Source: Roseovarius sp. (GTDB lineage: Bacteria > Pseudomonadota > Alphaproteobacteria > Rhodobacterales > Rhodobacteraceae). Taken from it: a stretch of DNA of 64,000 bases. Position 1 is the stretch's first letter; each line of letters starts with the position of its first letter. Below the pieces are notes generated by a model. It did not search any database. It worked only from the letters and a program-made list of their open reading frames with translations, and was not told the DNA's origin. Of the stretch, positions 36,345 through 45,597 are shown piece after piece. The position numbers and the translations under genes are program-made. The DNA lies in the NCBI RefSeq assembly GCF_030373445.1, contig NZ_JAUCYU010000007.1, positions 158,215-222,214 on the forward strand, written 5' to 3'.

Positions 36345-37372
36345 TCGACGAAGACCCCGGGAATGCTGCGCGGCGAGCCGTCAAGCCACCCGGGCACCGG
36401 CAGGTTCTTCTCGCGCAGGAATTGCGGGTTGAACAGTTTCGACTGGTAGCGGTTGCCGTAATCGCAGAGCACCGTCACGATGGTGTGCCCCGGCCCCATC
36501 TCCTTGGCCATGCGGATCGCGCCCGCCACGTTGATGCCGGACGAGCCGCCAAGGCAGAGCCCCTCGTGCTCGAGCAGGTCGAACACCACCGGAAGCGCCT
36601 CCTCGTCGGGGACCTGGTAGAGCATGTCGGGCGTGAAGCCTTCGAGGTTGGCGGTGATCCGCCCCTGCCCGATCCCCTCGGTGATCGAGTTGCCGGTCGC
36701 GTTGGCCTCGCCGTCCTTGTAGAGCGTGTACATCCCCGACCCCATCGGATCGGCCAGCGCCACCTTCACGCCCTTGGGCTGGAGCGCCTCGCCGACGCCG
36801 GCCAGCGTGCCGCCCGATCCCACGGCGCAGACGAAGCCGTCGACCTTGCCGCCGGTCTGTTCCCATATCTCGGGTCCGGTCGTCTCGACATGGGCCTGCC
36901 GGTTGGCGACGTTGTCGAACTGGTTGGCCCAGATCGCACCCTCGTTCGAATGCCGCGCCATCTCCTCGGCCAGACGGCCGGAGTAGCGCACGTAGTTGTT
37001 CGGGTTCTTGTAGGGCGCCGCGGGTACCTGCACCAGGTCGGCCCCGGCCAGGCGGATGAAATCCTTCTTCTCCTGGCTTTGCGTCTCGGGGATGACGATC
37101 ACCGTCTTGAACCCCATCGACGCCCCCACCAGCGCCAGCCCGATGCCGGTATTGCCCGCCGTTCCCTCGACGATGGTGCCGCCGGGCAGAAGCGCGCCCC
37201 GTTTCACCGCATCGCGAATGATGTAGAGCGCCGCCCGGTCCTTGACCGACTGGCCGGGATTGAGGAACTCGGCCTTGCCGTAAATGTCACAGCCGGTGTC
37301 CTCGCTGGCCTTGCGCAACCGGATAAGCGGCGTGTTTCCAACGGCCTCGGCCAGATCCTTCGCGACGCGCAT
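36341..37372 (-). CDS. cysK: cysteine synthase A
   Basis: O-acetylserine sulfhydrylase making cysteine from O-acetylserine and sulfide with PLP. The 343-residue product has the PLP lysine in NPGQSVKDRAA (about residue 43), the substrate loop EGTAGNTGIG, the phosphate cup VGSGGTLAGV and GGSSGINVAGA near the C-terminus. GGGAG 7 bp before the chosen ATG supports it over one five codons upstream. In Rhodobacter sphaeroides cysK together with trgAB supports high tellurite resistance; the same three genes are adjacent here. Confidence 0.92.
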   Translation of the reverse strand: MRVAKDLAEAVGNTPLIRLRKASEDTGCDIYGKAEFLNPGQSVKDRAALYIIRDAVKRGALLPGGTIVEGTAGNTGIGLALVGASMGFKTVIVIPETQSQEKKDFIRLAGADLVQVPAAPYKNPNNYVRYSGRLAEEMARHSNEGAIWANQFDNVANRQAHVETTGPEIWEQTGGKVDGFVCAVGSGGTLAGVGEALQPKGVKVALADPMGSGMYTLYKDGEANATGNSITEGIGQGRITANLEGFTPDMLYQVPDEEALPVVFDLLEHEGLCLGGSSGINVAGAIRMAKEMGPGHTIVTVLCDYGNRYQSKLFNPQFLREKNLPVPGWLDGSPRSIPGVFVE

Positions 37373-37429
37373 GCCCTGCTCCCTCATCTTGCATTGCCCC
37401 GAAAGGATTAGAACCTGTGCCCCGGAAAC

Positions 37430-38551
37430 TCAAGAAGCAGAACGCAGGCGCGGCCGTTCCCGCTGAAGCCAGAGCAGCATCAGCACCAGCGGGCCGACAT
37501 TGGCCTCGCCGCTTTCGACAAGCGCCATCGCCTGATCGAAACCCAGCACATGGGTGCGGATATCCTCGTTCTCGGTCTCCAGCCCACCCCGGCCCCGAGT
37601 CATCTCGGGCAGGTCGGCCAGGCCGAGATAACAGTGGTAGAACTCGGTCGAACAGCCGGGCGAGCAGTAGTGGCTGGTCATGTGCTCCAATCCGTGAAGC
37701 GTAAGCCCCGCCTCCTCCCACGCCTCGCGGTGGGCGGTGGTTTCGGGTGTCTCGCCGGCATCGACGCGGCCCGCCACCGGCTCCAGCACGAAGGGACGCG
37801 GGTCACCCCGGCCAAAGGGCCCCATGCGGAACTGTTCGACCAGCAGAAGCCGGTCGCGCACCGGGTCGTAGGGCAGCACGATCGCCGCGTCGGTCGCTAC
37901 GAACACCTCGCGCCGCAGGACCGGGCTTTCATGCCCGTCGAAGGCGGGGTGCCGAAGCTCGTAGGTATGTGTCAGGAAGAACCCGGCATGGGTGGCCTCG
38001 CGACCGGTGACGTCGACCTGCGACGCCGGCGTGCCGCTGCGCAGGGTCGCGGGCGGGGCGTTTGCCGCGCTCACGCGCGAGGCGGCGCGGGCGAGCAGCA
38101 TCTGCAGATGCGCCGCCACGTCCCGCGCCGGCTTGCGGCCGAAATAACCCGCGATCTCGGCGGCCGCGGCCAGGGCGATGCCCCCCCAGCGCCCGGCCCA
38201 GGCGGCCTCGTCCCAAGGCGCTCCGGCCTTGGCCTCTCCGTCGCCGAGAAAGGCGATGGCGGCCCGCGCCTCGCCGTCCACCTCGATATGCTTGGGCACC
38301 GGCGTACAGCCCAGCACCGCGGCCACATACTCGATCCGGTCGAAGAGCAGCCGGTCCGGCAGGTCGACCAGCACGCCATCGGCCGCGCCGTCCTCGGCGG
38401 GGACAAGCATCGGAAAACAGGTATCACCGCCGACGTCGAGCGCCGCACCGGTCAGCCGCGCCGCGCGGGGCCGCCCGTCAAGCGGCTTGCCCGCCACGAT
38501 CTCCAGCAGTGGCGGCCACGCCAGCGGCCCGGTGACGAAAACCTCCTGCAT
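37430..38551 (-). CDS. trgB: TrgB-like NUDIX hydrolase with gamma-glutamylcyclotransferase-like N-terminus
   Basis: A 373-residue two-domain protein. The C-terminal half is an ADP-ribose-pyrophosphatase-type NUDIX domain with the box G-RVDAGE-(x7)-REAWEEAGL at about 265-287. The N-terminal 180 residues begin VFVTGPLAWPPLLEIVAG, like gamma-glutamylcyclotransferase-fold proteins. It lies between trgA and cysK, as trgB does in R. sphaeroides, which is why I use that name. Biochemistry of TrgB in tellurite resistance is not settled; nucleotide-sugar hydrolysis is the family expectation. Confidence 0.82.
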   Translation of the reverse strand: MQEVFVTGPLAWPPLLEIVAGKPLDGRPRAARLTGAALDVGGDTCFPMLVPAEDGAADGVLVDLPDRLLFDRIEYVAAVLGCTPVPKHIEVDGEARAAIAFLGDGEAKAGAPWDEAAWAGRWGGIALAAAAEIAGYFGRKPARDVAAHLQMLLARAASRVSAANAPPATLRSGTPASQVDVTGREATHAGFFLTHTYELRHPAFDGHESPVLRREVFVATDAAIVLPYDPVRDRLLLVEQFRMGPFGRGDPRPFVLEPVAGRVDAGETPETTAHREAWEEAGLTLHGLEHMTSHYCSPGCSTEFYHCYLGLADLPEMTRGRGGLETENEDIRTHVLGFDQAMALVESGEANVGPLVLMLLWLQRERPRLRSAS

Positions 38552-38555
38552 GGGC

Positions 38556-39014
38556 TCAGCGCAACCTGCGGGTAAGAAACTCGGCGATCAGGCCGATCCC
38601 CATCGCGCCCAGCACGAGGAACCAGATCAGCGGCCAGTAATAGATGTTCTGCGCATACTCGAAGGCGATCTCGAACATGCCCTGGATCGCCTCGACGGGC
38701 CCGTCATACCGCAGGTCGAGCGAGCGCTGGATCATGTCGTAGAAGGACAGCAGCAGGAATTCCCAGAACAGGTAGGCGCCCAGACCGGTCAGCCCGGCGC
38801 CCAGCGCCGCCATGTAGCCCCGCCCGATCCGCCGGCCCATGACCCACCAGCCCACCAGCAGCCCGAGAAGCGCCGTGAACAGGCTGAAATGGCCGAAGCT
38901 TTCCTCGATGGGCCAGATCGCCTTGACGGTCTGCGTGGCCTGCCAGCCCAGCGCCGCCAGCCCGAAGGCAGAAATCAGCTTGCCGACGGTGGGCATCCGG
39001 TCTGTTGGGCGCAT
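38556..39014 (-). CDS. trgA: TrgA-family membrane protein (tellurite resistance locus)
   Basis: A 152-residue inner-membrane protein with four predicted helices. The opening MPTVGKLISAFGLAALGW, the GLLVGWWVMGRRIGRGY motif and the small size match TrgA of Rhodobacteraceae. It ends 4 bp before trgB and begins 3 bp after the cfa stop, so the genes are tightly linked. A start six codons later (MPTVGK) is also possible. In R. sphaeroides trgAB contribute to tellurite resistance; the mechanism is unknown. Confidence 0.82.
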   Translation of the reverse strand: MRPTDRMPTVGKLISAFGLAALGWQATQTVKAIWPIEESFGHFSLFTALLGLLVGWWVMGRRIGRGYMAALGAGLTGLGAYLFWEFLLLSFYDMIQRSLDLRYDGPVEAIQGMFEIAFEYAQNIYYWPLIWFLVLGAMGIGLIAEFLTRRLR

Positions 39015-39017
39015 GTG

Positions 39018-40226
39018 TTATCCGGGCCTTGCGATGGTGATCTGCGTCACGTCGCAGTTTCCCCCACGGAACGCCCCGGCACAAGAGGTCAGGTAGAAAT
39101 TCCACATCCGGCGGAAGCGGTCGTCGAAACCCATGCGCGCGACCTCCTCCCACTTCTCGTTGAAGGTGTCGTGCCAGCGGCGAAGGGTCTGGCTGTAGCT
39201 TTCCCCGAACTCGATCGAGCGCAGCACCTGGAGGCCTGCCCGTTCCACCTCGGCCCGCAGTACCGAGGGGCTGGGAAGCATGCCGCCGGGGAAGATGTAT
39301 TTCTGGATGAAGTCGACCGTGTTGCGATAGGCCTCGAAGCGGTGGTCTTCGACGGTGATGACCTGCAGCGTCGCCCGCCCGCCGGGGTTCAGCCGGTCGC
39401 GCACCGTGCCGAAATAGGTGGGCCAGTACTGCTCGCCCACCGCCTCGAACATCTCGATACTGGCGATCCCGTCATAGGAGCCGCGCTCGTCGCGGTAATC
39501 CTGCAGCTTGAAGGTCACCTGCTCCTGCAGGCCGGCCCGGGCGATCCGCTCCTGCGCGAAAGCGAACTGCTCCCGGCTGATGGTGAGGCCGGTCACCCTG
39601 AGCCCCCGCTCCTTCGCGGCATATTCGGCGAACCCGCCCCAGCCACAGCCGATCTCAAGCACATGGTCGCCGGGCTTCGCGCCCAGCTGATCCACCATGC
39701 TGGCATATTTCTGCGTCTGGGCGGCTTCCAAGCTCTCCTGCCCCGTCCGGAACAGCGCGCTGGAATAAGTCATCGTGTCGTCGAGCCACAGGCGGTAGAA
39801 CTCGTTGCCGAGGTCGTAATGGTGGCTGATGTTCCGCTTGGCCTGCGACCGCGAATTCCGCTTGAGCCAGTGGCGCAGCCGTTCGTACATCCGCACCAGC
39901 CCCATGCCGGGAAAACCGTCATAGACGTCCCAGTTGTCCTCGTGCACGAAATCCATCAGCGCCTGCAGGTCCGGCGTGCTCCACCAGCCTTCGAGATAAG
40001 CATCGCAGAAGCCGAGGTCGCCCTCGCGGATGAGCCGCGCGAAACAGTCGGGGTTGTGGATGTCGAGTTCCGCCACGGGCCCGGGCGTCCTGCCCTCCAC
40101 GCGAAAGCACCGCCCGTCTGGCAGCACGAAGTCGAGCCGCCCGCAGTTGATCTTCTGCACCGTCTCGAAGGCCTGCGCGAAATAGCGCGGCAGGTCCCTC
40201 TGGCCGGTCGTATCGGTCAGGATCAT
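39018..40226 (-). CDS. cfa: cyclopropane-fatty-acyl-phospholipid synthase
   Basis: Transfers a methylene from S-adenosylmethionine to unsaturated acyl chains of membrane phospholipids, protecting them against acid and oxidants. The 402-residue product has ISHHYDLGNEFYRLWLD, the SAM-binding loop VLEIGCGWGGFAEYAA, YIFPGGMLPS and the active-site Cys in FYLTSCAGAFRGG. A GTG start seven codons earlier is possible, but GGGGGAA lies just ahead of the ATG chosen. In Rhodobacter a cfa gene next to photolyase belongs to the sigma-E singlet-oxygen response. Confidence 0.93.
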   Translation of the reverse strand: MILTDTTGQRDLPRYFAQAFETVQKINCGRLDFVLPDGRCFRVEGRTPGPVAELDIHNPDCFARLIREGDLGFCDAYLEGWWSTPDLQALMDFVHEDNWDVYDGFPGMGLVRMYERLRHWLKRNSRSQAKRNISHHYDLGNEFYRLWLDDTMTYSSALFRTGQESLEAAQTQKYASMVDQLGAKPGDHVLEIGCGWGGFAEYAAKERGLRVTGLTISREQFAFAQERIARAGLQEQVTFKLQDYRDERGSYDGIASIEMFEAVGEQYWPTYFGTVRDRLNPGGRATLQVITVEDHRFEAYRNTVDFIQKYIFPGGMLPSPSVLRAEVERAGLQVLRSIEFGESYSQTLRRWHDTFNEKWEEVARMGFDDRFRRMWNFYLTSCAGAFRGGNCDVTQITIARPG

Positions 40227-40299
40227 CCGGTTCCCCCAAGTTTGCACCCCGAGGCTAGGCCGCTGTTGCGGCCGGCAGCAAGGGGTTTTGCCAATGTTT

Positions 40300-41724
40300 T
40301 CAAAAGTCCCGCGCCTCGTAGGCCTCCAGCGCCTTCTTTCTGCCCTCTTTCATGCCCACCACCGGCTCCTCCGGATAGGCATCGTCGGGCGACAGGTTCC
40401 AGCTTCGCGGGATGGCGTCGAAATAGGATAGCGCCGTCTTGGTGGGCCGCGATTGCCCCTCGGCGATCCAGCGGCGGCGATAGGTGCCGTCGCGGTCGAA
40501 CTTCTCGGCCTGCGTCTCGGGGTTGAACACGCGGAAATAGGGTGCCGCATCCGGGCCGCTTCCGGCCGTCCACTGCCAGCCCAGCGCGTTCGACGCCGGG
40601 TCCCAGTCGGTCAGGCACTCCTCGAACCAGCGCTTGCCGATGTCCCAATGGGTCATCATGTGCTTGGTCAGGTAGCTCGCCACGATCATCCGGGCGCGGT
40701 TGTGCATCTTGCCGGTCACGTACATCTCGCGCATGGCGGCATCGACGAAGGGCACACCGGTGCGCCCCTGCTTCCAGCGCAGCACGCTCTTGCGGTCTTC
40801 CTTCTCCTCCCACGGGAAGCGATCCCACCCTTCGCGCCAGTTGCGTTCGGTGATCCGCGGCGTGTGGTACATGAGGTGATAGGCGAACTCGCGCCAGACC
40901 AGCTCCTTCACCCATGTCTCTGCCCCCTCGGCGCCCTGCTTCACGGCCCGCCAGCCGGCGTGCCAGCACTGGCGGGGGGAAATCTCGCCATAGGTCAGGT
41001 TCTCCGACATGCCGGAACAGCCTTCCTCGGCCACCATGTTGCGGCCCGTCTTGTAATCGCCGATGGCATGGCCCGCGAACCAGCCCAGCCGGCCCTGTGC
41101 CGCCTCCTCGCCCACGCGCTGGTGCGGCAGGCACACGGCGGCACCCCGGTTCATCGCGGCGCCAAGCGTCCAGTCGTCCAGCTTATCCGACTTGGGCCAT
41201 TTTTCCGGCGCAGGTATCTTCGACGGCGTCGGCAGCGCCTCGGGCACCTCGCGATCCTTCACCGCGCGCCACATCGGCGAATAGACCTTGTAGTAGCTTC
41301 CCTCCCCTGTCTCGACTGTCCACGGCTCGAACAGCACATGCCCCTCGAAGCTTTCGGCCTCGACGCCGTCATCCTTGAGCAGCGATTTCACGTCCGAATC
41401 CCGCTCGATCGCCTCTGGATCGTAAAGCCTTGACCAGTAGACGGCCACTGCCCCGGTCTCCTTCACCAGATCCCGCAGAACCTCCCTTGCGGGCCCGGCG
41501 CGAAAGATCAGCCGGCTGCCCTTGTCCTTCAGCCGCTGCGCCAGGTCCTCCAGCGACAGGCCCAGCCGCCAGCGCGGCGCGGCGCCCAGCCGGTCGATGC
41601 TGGCATCGCGGATGAAGATCGGGATGACCGGCCCGCCCCGCTTCACCGCCGCGGTCAGCGCCGGGTGGTCGCTCAGCCGCAGGTCACGCCGCAGCCACAG
41701 GATCGTCGGTCTGGTGTCGCTCAT
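40300..41724 (-). CDS. phr: deoxyribodipyrimidine photolyase (cryptochrome/photolyase family)
   Basis: Repairs UV-induced cyclobutane pyrimidine dimers with blue light, FAD and an antenna pigment. The 474-residue product opens ILWLRRDLRLSDHPAL. The FAD domain carries ENLTYGEISPRQCWHA, REFAYHLMYHTP, GRTGVPFVDAAMREM, KMHNRARMIVASYLTKH and the signature SGPDAAPYFRVFNPETQ. These fit CPD class I enzymes. First gene of the leftward phr-cfa-trgA-trgB-cysK run and just downstream of an ECF-like promoter. Confidence 0.94.
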   Translation of the reverse strand: MSDTRPTILWLRRDLRLSDHPALTAAVKRGGPVIPIFIRDASIDRLGAAPRWRLGLSLEDLAQRLKDKGSRLIFRAGPAREVLRDLVKETGAVAVYWSRLYDPEAIERDSDVKSLLKDDGVEAESFEGHVLFEPWTVETGEGSYYKVYSPMWRAVKDREVPEALPTPSKIPAPEKWPKSDKLDDWTLGAAMNRGAAVCLPHQRVGEEAAQGRLGWFAGHAIGDYKTGRNMVAEEGCSGMSENLTYGEISPRQCWHAGWRAVKQGAEGAETWVKELVWREFAYHLMYHTPRITERNWREGWDRFPWEEKEDRKSVLRWKQGRTGVPFVDAAMREMYVTGKMHNRARMIVASYLTKHMMTHWDIGKRWFEECLTDWDPASNALGWQWTAGSGPDAAPYFRVFNPETQAEKFDRDGTYRRRWIAEGQSRPTKTALSYFDAIPRSWNLSPDDAYPEEPVVGMKEGRKKALEAYEARDF

Positions 41725-41745
41725 GCCCGCCTCTTGCCGTTGTAC

Positions 41746-41775
41746 TCTTTACGCAAGAGGCGACGTAGCGGATCA
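41746..41775 (-). promoter_or_regulatory. ECF sigma-factor promoter candidate before phr (TGATCC-N18-TAAAGA)
   Basis: On the minus strand TGATCC (41775-41770) and TAAAGA (41751-41746) are separated by 18 bp, 21 bp before the photolyase ATG. The -35 hexamer is that of R. sphaeroides sigma-E, whose known targets include photolyase and a cyclopropane synthase. It overlaps the end of the preceding gene. Spacing is at the long end, so it is a candidate only. Confidence 0.5.
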
Positions 41776-42999
41776 GATCACGTCGTCCAGCGCGGTCAGC
41801 AACTGGTCGATCTCGGCCTTGGTGGTGTAATGCACGAAGCTCAGCCGCAGCACGCCCTTCTTCAGGTCCACCCCCATCGCCTGCAACGGGCGCGAGCCGT
41901 AGAAATCGCCGCCACCGGCCATGATGCCATGCTCGGCCAGCTTCGCCGCCGCCTCCGCCCCCGGCCCGGGCAGTTCCACCGCCACGGTCGGCGCCTTCGC
42001 CGCGGCCTCGCGCGGGCCGATCAGCCGGACGGAATTGCGGTCCGACAGGAAGTCGAGCACCGGCTGCAACAGTTCGGTTTCATGCGCCCGGAAAAGGTCA
42101 TGCACCCCGCTGGTCCGCGCCGCCGCATCGCCGCCTAGCCCATGATGCCCGGCCAGGGCATCGTAGTAATCCGCCATCCCCGCGCTCGCGGCCACCTGTG
42201 CATGGTCCGGCCCCGCCGGCGTGAACCGCTTGTAAAGCGTGTCGGCGTTGAACCAGTGCGCCTGGTTGGGCAGCAGCCGCCCCAGCTCCTCGCGGATCAC
42301 CATCACCCCCTGGTGCGGCCCGAAGGTCTTGTAGGCAGAGAAGAGGTAAATATCCGGGCGCATCTCGCCCACGTTCGGAAAGCCGTGCGGCGCGTAGCTG
42401 ACCCCGTCGACACAGACGAAGGCGCCAGAGGCATGGGCGGCCGCGGTGATCTCGGCCACCGGGTTCACGGCGCCCACGATGTTCGAGCAATGCGGGAAAC
42501 AGACCAGCCGCACCTTGTCGTCCAGCAGGGTCTCGAGGTCATCGAGCCGCAAAAGCCCGGTTTCCCGGTCGATCCGCCACTCCCGCACCTCGATCCCCGC
42601 ATCGGCCAGCCGGCGCCAGGGGCCGGAATTGGCCTCGTGATCCTGGTCGGTCACCACGATCGCGTCGCCCTCGTTCAGCCATTCGCGGAAGGCCTGTGCC
42701 AGCACGTAGGTGTTCTGCGTGGTCGAAGGCCCGAAGCTCAGCTCCTGCGTCTCGACCCCCAGCATCGCGGCCAGCCGGGTGCGGGCCTCGTCCATTTCCT
42801 CGCCCGCAAGGCGGCTGGCCTCGTAGGGCGCATAGGGCTGCACCTTGCGCTGGCGGTAATAACGCTCCAGCCGGTCGATCACCGGCCCGCAGGTATAGGA
42901 GCCCCCGGCATTCTCGAAAAACGCCTGTCCCTTCAGGCTTTCCTCGGTAAAGGCGGGAAACTGCGCCCGCACGAAATCGATATCCAGTGTCGTTGGCAT
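41773..42999 (-). CDS. class V aminotransferase, cysteine desulfurase-like
   Basis: A 408-residue PLP enzyme of the Csd/SufS group. FFENAGGSYTCGPV opens the fold, TTQNTYVLAQAF and VDGVSYAPHGFP form the cofactor pocket, and the PLP Lys is in LFSAYKTFGPHQG. The usual desulfurase Cys loop is not evident, so true desulfurase activity is doubtful; selenocysteine-lyase-like or other beta-lyase roles are possible. The 14 upstream in-frame codons look non-coding; a GGGGGG sequence precedes the ATG chosen. Its 3' end overlaps the ECF promoter of phr. Confidence 0.78.
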   Translation of the reverse strand: MPTTLDIDFVRAQFPAFTEESLKGQAFFENAGGSYTCGPVIDRLERYYRQRKVQPYAPYEASRLAGEEMDEARTRLAAMLGVETQELSFGPSTTQNTYVLAQAFREWLNEGDAIVVTDQDHEANSGPWRRLADAGIEVREWRIDRETGLLRLDDLETLLDDKVRLVCFPHCSNIVGAVNPVAEITAAAHASGAFVCVDGVSYAPHGFPNVGEMRPDIYLFSAYKTFGPHQGVMVIREELGRLLPNQAHWFNADTLYKRFTPAGPDHAQVAASAGMADYYDALAGHHGLGGDAAARTSGVHDLFRAHETELLQPVLDFLSDRNSVRLIGPREAAAKAPTVAVELPGPGAEAAAKLAEHGIMAGGGDFYGSRPLQAMGVDLKKGVLRLSFVHYTTKAEIDQLLTALDDVI

Positions 43000-43033
43000 G
43001 TCGCCCCCCATGTCGCCCAACTCACCGGCAAGA

Positions 43034-43070
43034 AACAACAAAGCCCCCCGGGCTGCAACACCCGGGAGGC
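43034..43070 (-). terminator. Rho-independent terminator of the BCCT gene
   Basis: On the minus strand, stem GCCTCCCGGG / CCCGGGGGGC (43070-43061 and 43052-43043) with an 8-base loop is followed by TTTGTTGTTT. It sits 30 bp past the BCCT stop, and so ends that transcript before the Csd-like gene. Confidence 0.8.
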
Positions 43071-43100
43071 TTCCTTGTCTGAAAACGTCGCGTGATCAGG

Positions 43101-44807
43101 TCAGGCGCGTTTCTCGCTCATCAGGCCCTTGGTGATGCCGATGCAGAGCACGATCAGGATGATGGTGAACGGCAGGCCGGTGGAGATCACCATCGCCTGC
43201 AGCGCCCCCAGTCCGCCGCCGACCAGCAGCGCGATCGCGACGAGACCCTCGAAGGTGCACCAGAACACCCGCTGGGGCACCGGCGCGTCGACCTTGCCGC
43301 CTGCCGTGATCGTGTCGATCACCAGCGAGCCCGAGTCCGACGACGTCACGAAGAACACGATCACGAGGATGACCCCGATGGTCGAGGTGATCGCCGTCAG
43401 CGGAAGGCTTTCAAGCATCGCGAAGAGCGAAAGCTCGGGCGCGTAGCTGTCGATCACGTTCGCCTTGACCGCCGACGCATCGGGGTTCGCGATCATGTCG
43501 TTGATCGCCGAGCCGCCGAAGACCGCCATCCAGAAGATGCAGACCAGCGACGGGATGATCAGCACGCAGGTGATGAACTCCCGCACGGTGCGGCCGCGGC
43601 TGACGCGGGCGATGAACATGCCCACGAACGGTGACCAGGAAATCCACCAGGCCCAGTAGAACGCCGTCCAGCCCTGCATGTAGCCGGTATCTTCACGCCC
43701 ATGCGGGTTCGACAGCGGTATGACCTCCTGCACGTATGCGCCCAGCGTCGAGATGAAGTCGGTGAAGATCCCGACCGCCCCTGCGGTGAACAGCACGAAG
43801 AGCAGCAGAACCATGGCGACGACCATGTTGATCTCCGACAGCACTTTCACGCCACCGTCGAGCCCGCGCAGCACCGAGACCAGCGCCACCGCGGTGATCC
43901 CGCAGATCAGCAGCACCTGGACGGTCATGTTGTTGGGCACGCCGTAGACGTAGTTGATGCCGGCATTGGCCTGTTGCGCGCCGATCCCGAGCGAGGTGGC
44001 CAGGCCGAACAGCGTGGCGAACACCGCCAGCGTATCGATGATATGGCCGGTCCAGCCCCAGACCCGTTCGCCGAAAATCGGGTAGAAGGCCGAGCGGATC
44101 GAAAGCGGCAGACCCTTGTTGTAGGAAAACAGCGCCAGCGCGAGTGCCACCACGGCGTAGATCGCCCAGGGGTGAAGCGCCCAGTGGAACGAGGTCGCGG
44201 CAAGCGCCATCCGCCGGGCCTCTGCCACGTTCTCCTGGATCAGCGCACCGTTGTCGTCGAACGGCCGGACCGTGCCAAGCGGGGCATCCCCCCAGGGTGT
44301 GCCGAAGTAATAGGCCGGTTCCAGCACGCCGAAGAACATCAGGCCGATGCCCATGCCGGCCGCGAACAGCATCGCGAACCAACCCGGATAGCCGTAGTCC
44401 GGCGTCGCCTCGGTTCCGCCCAGCTTGACCGAGCCCCACGGGCTGACGATGAGGAACAGGCAGAAGACGACGAAGATGTTGGCGCCCCAGAGGAAGAACC
44501 AGTCGAAGGTCTGGGTCAGGTATTTCCGCAGGCCGAGCGCACAGAAGTTCCCGGCTTCGCATCCCTCGACATCTTCCGGGTTCACGCCGTTGAAAAGCGC
44601 GTTCGCCGTGTCGGCCGCGAACAGCGCAAATGCGACGAAGGCAATGATCACGAGGCCCGAGATCACGAAAACCGGGTTGTGGATGTCGAGGCCGAACGGC
44701 CCCACCTTCGTCTGGATGTTGTCCTGTCCGATCTCGTAATCGGTCTGAATGAGATCGGCCGAGCCTTCCGGCGCCGGTATCCCCTGATCTACTGATTCAT
44801 CGGCCAT
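43101..44807 (-). CDS. BCCT-family transporter (glycine betaine/choline type)
   Basis: A 568-residue inner-membrane transporter with 12 helices of the betaine-carnitine-choline family. FAAGMGIGLMFFGVLEP carries the glycine-rich helix 3 pattern of Na+-coupled members; signature regions SFHWALHPWAIYAVV, LFGLATSLGIGAQQ and FYWAWWISWSPFVGMFIARVSRGR are present. Roles are osmoprotection or uptake of betaine or choline as carbon and nitrogen source. GGGAG before the ATG decides the start. Downstream of a UspA gene on the same strand, 50 bp apart. Confidence 0.93.
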   Translation of the reverse strand: MADESVDQGIPAPEGSADLIQTDYEIGQDNIQTKVGPFGLDIHNPVFVISGLVIIAFVAFALFAADTANALFNGVNPEDVEGCEAGNFCALGLRKYLTQTFDWFFLWGANIFVVFCLFLIVSPWGSVKLGGTEATPDYGYPGWFAMLFAAGMGIGLMFFGVLEPAYYFGTPWGDAPLGTVRPFDDNGALIQENVAEARRMALAATSFHWALHPWAIYAVVALALALFSYNKGLPLSIRSAFYPIFGERVWGWTGHIIDTLAVFATLFGLATSLGIGAQQANAGINYVYGVPNNMTVQVLLICGITAVALVSVLRGLDGGVKVLSEINMVVAMVLLLFVLFTAGAVGIFTDFISTLGAYVQEVIPLSNPHGREDTGYMQGWTAFYWAWWISWSPFVGMFIARVSRGRTVREFITCVLIIPSLVCIFWMAVFGGSAINDMIANPDASAVKANVIDSYAPELSLFAMLESLPLTAITSTIGVILVIVFFVTSSDSGSLVIDTITAGGKVDAPVPQRVFWCTFEGLVAIALLVGGGLGALQAMVISTGLPFTIILIVLCIGITKGLMSEKRA

Positions 44808-44857
44808 GCAAGGCTCCCTGTTGTGTGTTGTTCCGTCCTGTCCCGTCCGTACGAAGC

Positions 44858-45274
44858 CTAGCTCCGCACCACCATCACGCTGCAATCGACATGCTCGGCC
44901 ACGCTGCCGCCGTTCGACGGCCAGATGATGTCGAGCACGCTGGGCACGTGGCTGGCCATGATCACAAGGTCGGCGCCGGTGTCCTTGGCGGCCTTGATGA
45001 TCGCGTCGTCCACGTCCGTCGAGGGGTCGTGGCAGACCTGTGTCTTCGAGGAAACCTTGATGCCGTTCTCGCTGCCCTGCGCCTCGGCGAAGGCCTTGAG
45101 CTTGGCGTCGAATTCCTCGGGGTTGTGGGCGGTCGAACTCGGTGCGGCGGCGGTGACGCCGACATAGACGACTTCCGCGCCGTAGTGCTTGGCCAGGTCG
45201 GCCGCGCAGGCCAGCGCTTTCTGAAGATCGCCCTTATGCGCCAGGTCGACCGGCGTCATGATCTTGTTGAACAC
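44858..45274 (-). CDS. universal stress protein (UspA family)
   Basis: A 138-residue nucleotide-binding-fold protein. It opens FNKIMTPVDLAHKG, as UspA proteins do, then GAEVVYVGVTA. The C-terminal part, DLVIMASHVPSVLDIIWPSNGGSVAEHVDCSV, is a variant of the G-2x-G-9x-G(S/T) ATP motif. The start is GTG with AGGAGG six bases before it. Placed ahead of a BCCT transporter gene, with which it may be co-transcribed; small UspA proteins beside transporters often modulate them, which is inference here. Confidence 0.88.
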   Translation of the reverse strand: MFNKIMTPVDLAHKGDLQKALACAADLAKHYGAEVVYVGVTAAAPSSTAHNPEEFDAKLKAFAEAQGSENGIKVSSKTQVCHDPSTDVDDAIIKAAKDTGADLVIMASHVPSVLDIIWPSNGGSVAEHVDCSVMVVRS

Positions 45275-45597
45275 GAATTCCCTCCTGATTGGACACTTGG
45301 GAACCGGCGGGCAGTCCGCCGCGGCGCCAAGGTGCCTCGTTTTGCCCGTTTTTTCAGCATCGGCGTGAAAATGCCCACGCTTGGGGGGCAAGGCTAACCC
45401 GATTCCGAGGCATTTTACAAATGCCGGCGACGGTTTTTGTACGTTACGCGACACGAAGCGGTTGCAACCGGGGGGTGAAATGCCTTCGGTTCAAGGAAAT
45501 CCGCGCCGGACGGATTTCTCGGATTCGCGCCATCTCGCCCCTTTCAAAAGGCCGCGCAACCGCCTATGTTCATGATGTTCCTTCGGGAACTATGGGC
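45275..45597. other. 323-bp gap between uspA and ssrA
   Basis: No gene is supported. It must contain the uspA promoter (minus) and the ssrA promoter (plus). An AT-richer patch around 45410-45450 (GGCATTTTACAAATGCC, a 7-bp inverted repeat) could be a regulatory site. I see no convincing -35/-10 pair. Confidence 0.4.

Noticed and set aside
44808..44885. Longer N-terminus for the BCCT transporter
   Set aside because: The extra 26 residues are not transporter-like, and GGGAG stands directly before the chosen ATG.
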